Made by a program: the position numbers and the translations under genes. From Penelope pileata (Eukaryota > Chordata > Aves > Galliformes > Cracidae): a DNA stretch of 64,000 nt. Under the pieces are notes generated by a model. It worked only from the letters and a program-made list of their open reading frames with translations, was not told the DNA's origin and did not search any database. Positions 63,091-64,000 of this stretch are shown piece after piece; the first letter of the stretch is position 1; each line of letters begins with the position of its first letter. The stretch is taken from positions 231,496 to 295,495 of the forward strand of contig WBMW01005300.1 of the NCBI GenBank assembly GCA_013396635.1, in the 5' to 3' direction.

Positions 63091-64000
63091 CTTCAATCAG
63101 CCTAGTCTCTGAATAACTCCATGTTTGTTGTTGTTGTGTTTTGTTTTGTTTCTCCCAGAAAATATGGATGAAAGGTTCCACTGATCTATGTATATATCAA
63201 TGTGAAATTGAGACAATGCATTTTCATACAGAGTCACCTCTCTCCTCAGACAAGAACACTTACCATGAAACCATCAGGTGGGCAGAAGGTCAGGAATGCA
63301 GTGTGTGAAACCTGGGAGTTTGGTCAGTTATGCTCCTACCCTGGCTGTTTCTGCCTGGCTTAAACTATTTGCTTTGTACCTTAGTAAAGTGATGCTTATT
63401 GTTATGAATCTTGATAGGTGGGAGGGCCTGGGTAACAATCCTTTCTTGTTTTCATTACTGCCCTGTATAATTGCAGTTAATAAAAGTAATGATTTCTTAA
63501 AATGCACTTTGTGCGTTGCAGCTGTCCTCAGGCAAGAGGACAGTATGTCTGTTTAAACACTCAGCCTTTAGAGCAATAACAGAAAGACTGATACTCCCTT
63601 CTGAACCGTGTAAGAGAAGAAAGAAGTACATCCCTTGCTGAAGAAGGTTTTGAAATTATATTCTGTCTTTCTCTGGTTTCCCCAAACTCTTTCCAAACTC
63701 TTTCGGTACATTCATCTTTCCACCCACTCTTCTTCTAAATTGAAAAGAAAATGGAATGATTTGGGCTTTTGGGGCTTAGTGATTTGGGCTTTTGGGGATT
63801 AGTGACTTCAGCAGAGCCACTGGGATGAGATCAAAGGCTCGTGGGAAAATGATGAGTTAGCCTTTCTCCAAGTAGAAAAACAGCAACAGCCCTCACTGGA
63901 TTCTGGTGTTGCAGTGGCATGAACACTTTCGCCCAAATTCATCCATCCCATCTCATTTTAGGCACTTAACAAGGCACCTACATTAAGAGTTTCATTGTCT
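63091..64000. other. Intergenic to window end
   Basis: AT-leaning sequence with a (GTT)n/(GTTTT)n tract around 63126-63152 and a short tandem duplication at 63758-63803. No exon is supported; E2F7 sequence was not recognised. Confidence 0.5.
63758..63803 (+). repeat. Tandem duplication, 23-bp unit, two copies
   Basis: The unit GATTTGGGCTTTTGGGG followed by CTTAGT (copy 1) or ATTAGT (copy 2) occurs twice back to back with one mismatch. It is a recent local slippage-type duplication. Confidence 0.9.

Noticed and set aside
59214..64000. E2F7 exons expected from synteny
   Set aside because: I found no winged-helix DNA-binding or other E2F7-like coding segment. The gene probably lies beyond the window.

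Overview
The window is vertebrate nuclear DNA, almost certainly from a galliform bird (chicken or a close relative). The evidence is intron-rich genes with canonical GT-AG junctions, several 5'-truncated CR1 LINE 3' ends carrying the bird-type octamer tail, a mariner-derived element of the galliform type, and protein segments that match avian ZDHHC17 and CSRP2. There is no bacterial or phage content, no CRISPR array and no operon.

Layout. Positions 1-23300, + strand: the last seven coding exons and the 3' UTR of ZDHHC17 (HIP14), a DHHC palmitoyltransferase. They encode the C-terminal 239 residues (residues 394-632 in human numbering), including the DHHC cysteine-rich domain, the last membrane helices, and the TTxE and C-terminal (PaCCT-type) motifs. 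Positions 1-7829 are intron. About 23300-27190: intergenic space between two convergent genes. Positions 27195-36745, - strand: the complete CSRP2 gene (two LIM domains, 194 codons rebuilt from five coding exons), with a probable non-coding first exon and CpG-island promoter near 36720-36869. About 38500-64000: non-coding DNA upstream of CSRP2, with a mariner relic (39135-39676), CR1 fragments, AT-rich homeodomain-motif stretches that look like conserved enhancers, and no supported exon. By human synteny the next gene should be E2F7, but I see none of it.

The clearest structural anomaly is technical. A block of about 1305 bp occurs twice, directly repeated and nearly identical, on both sides of a 344-N gap at the CSRP2 CpG island. 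Single Ns at 34722 and 36652 mark two more joins. Moving the piece 34723-36651 to the right of the gap removes the duplication, reunites two GC-rich fragments and shortens CSRP2 intron 1 by about 1.9 kb. A smaller gap with a duplicated edge lies at 50243-50258.

I found no convincing new biological system. The two genes are neighbours by conserved synteny and are not known to act together: one encodes a Golgi/vesicle membrane S-acyltransferase, the other a nuclear and actin-associated LIM adaptor of smooth muscle. The most useful leads are the assembly reconstruction, a mariner end whose outer half appears flipped, a CpG-rich pocket deep in the ZDHHC17 3' UTR, and several enhancer-like intergenic stretches.
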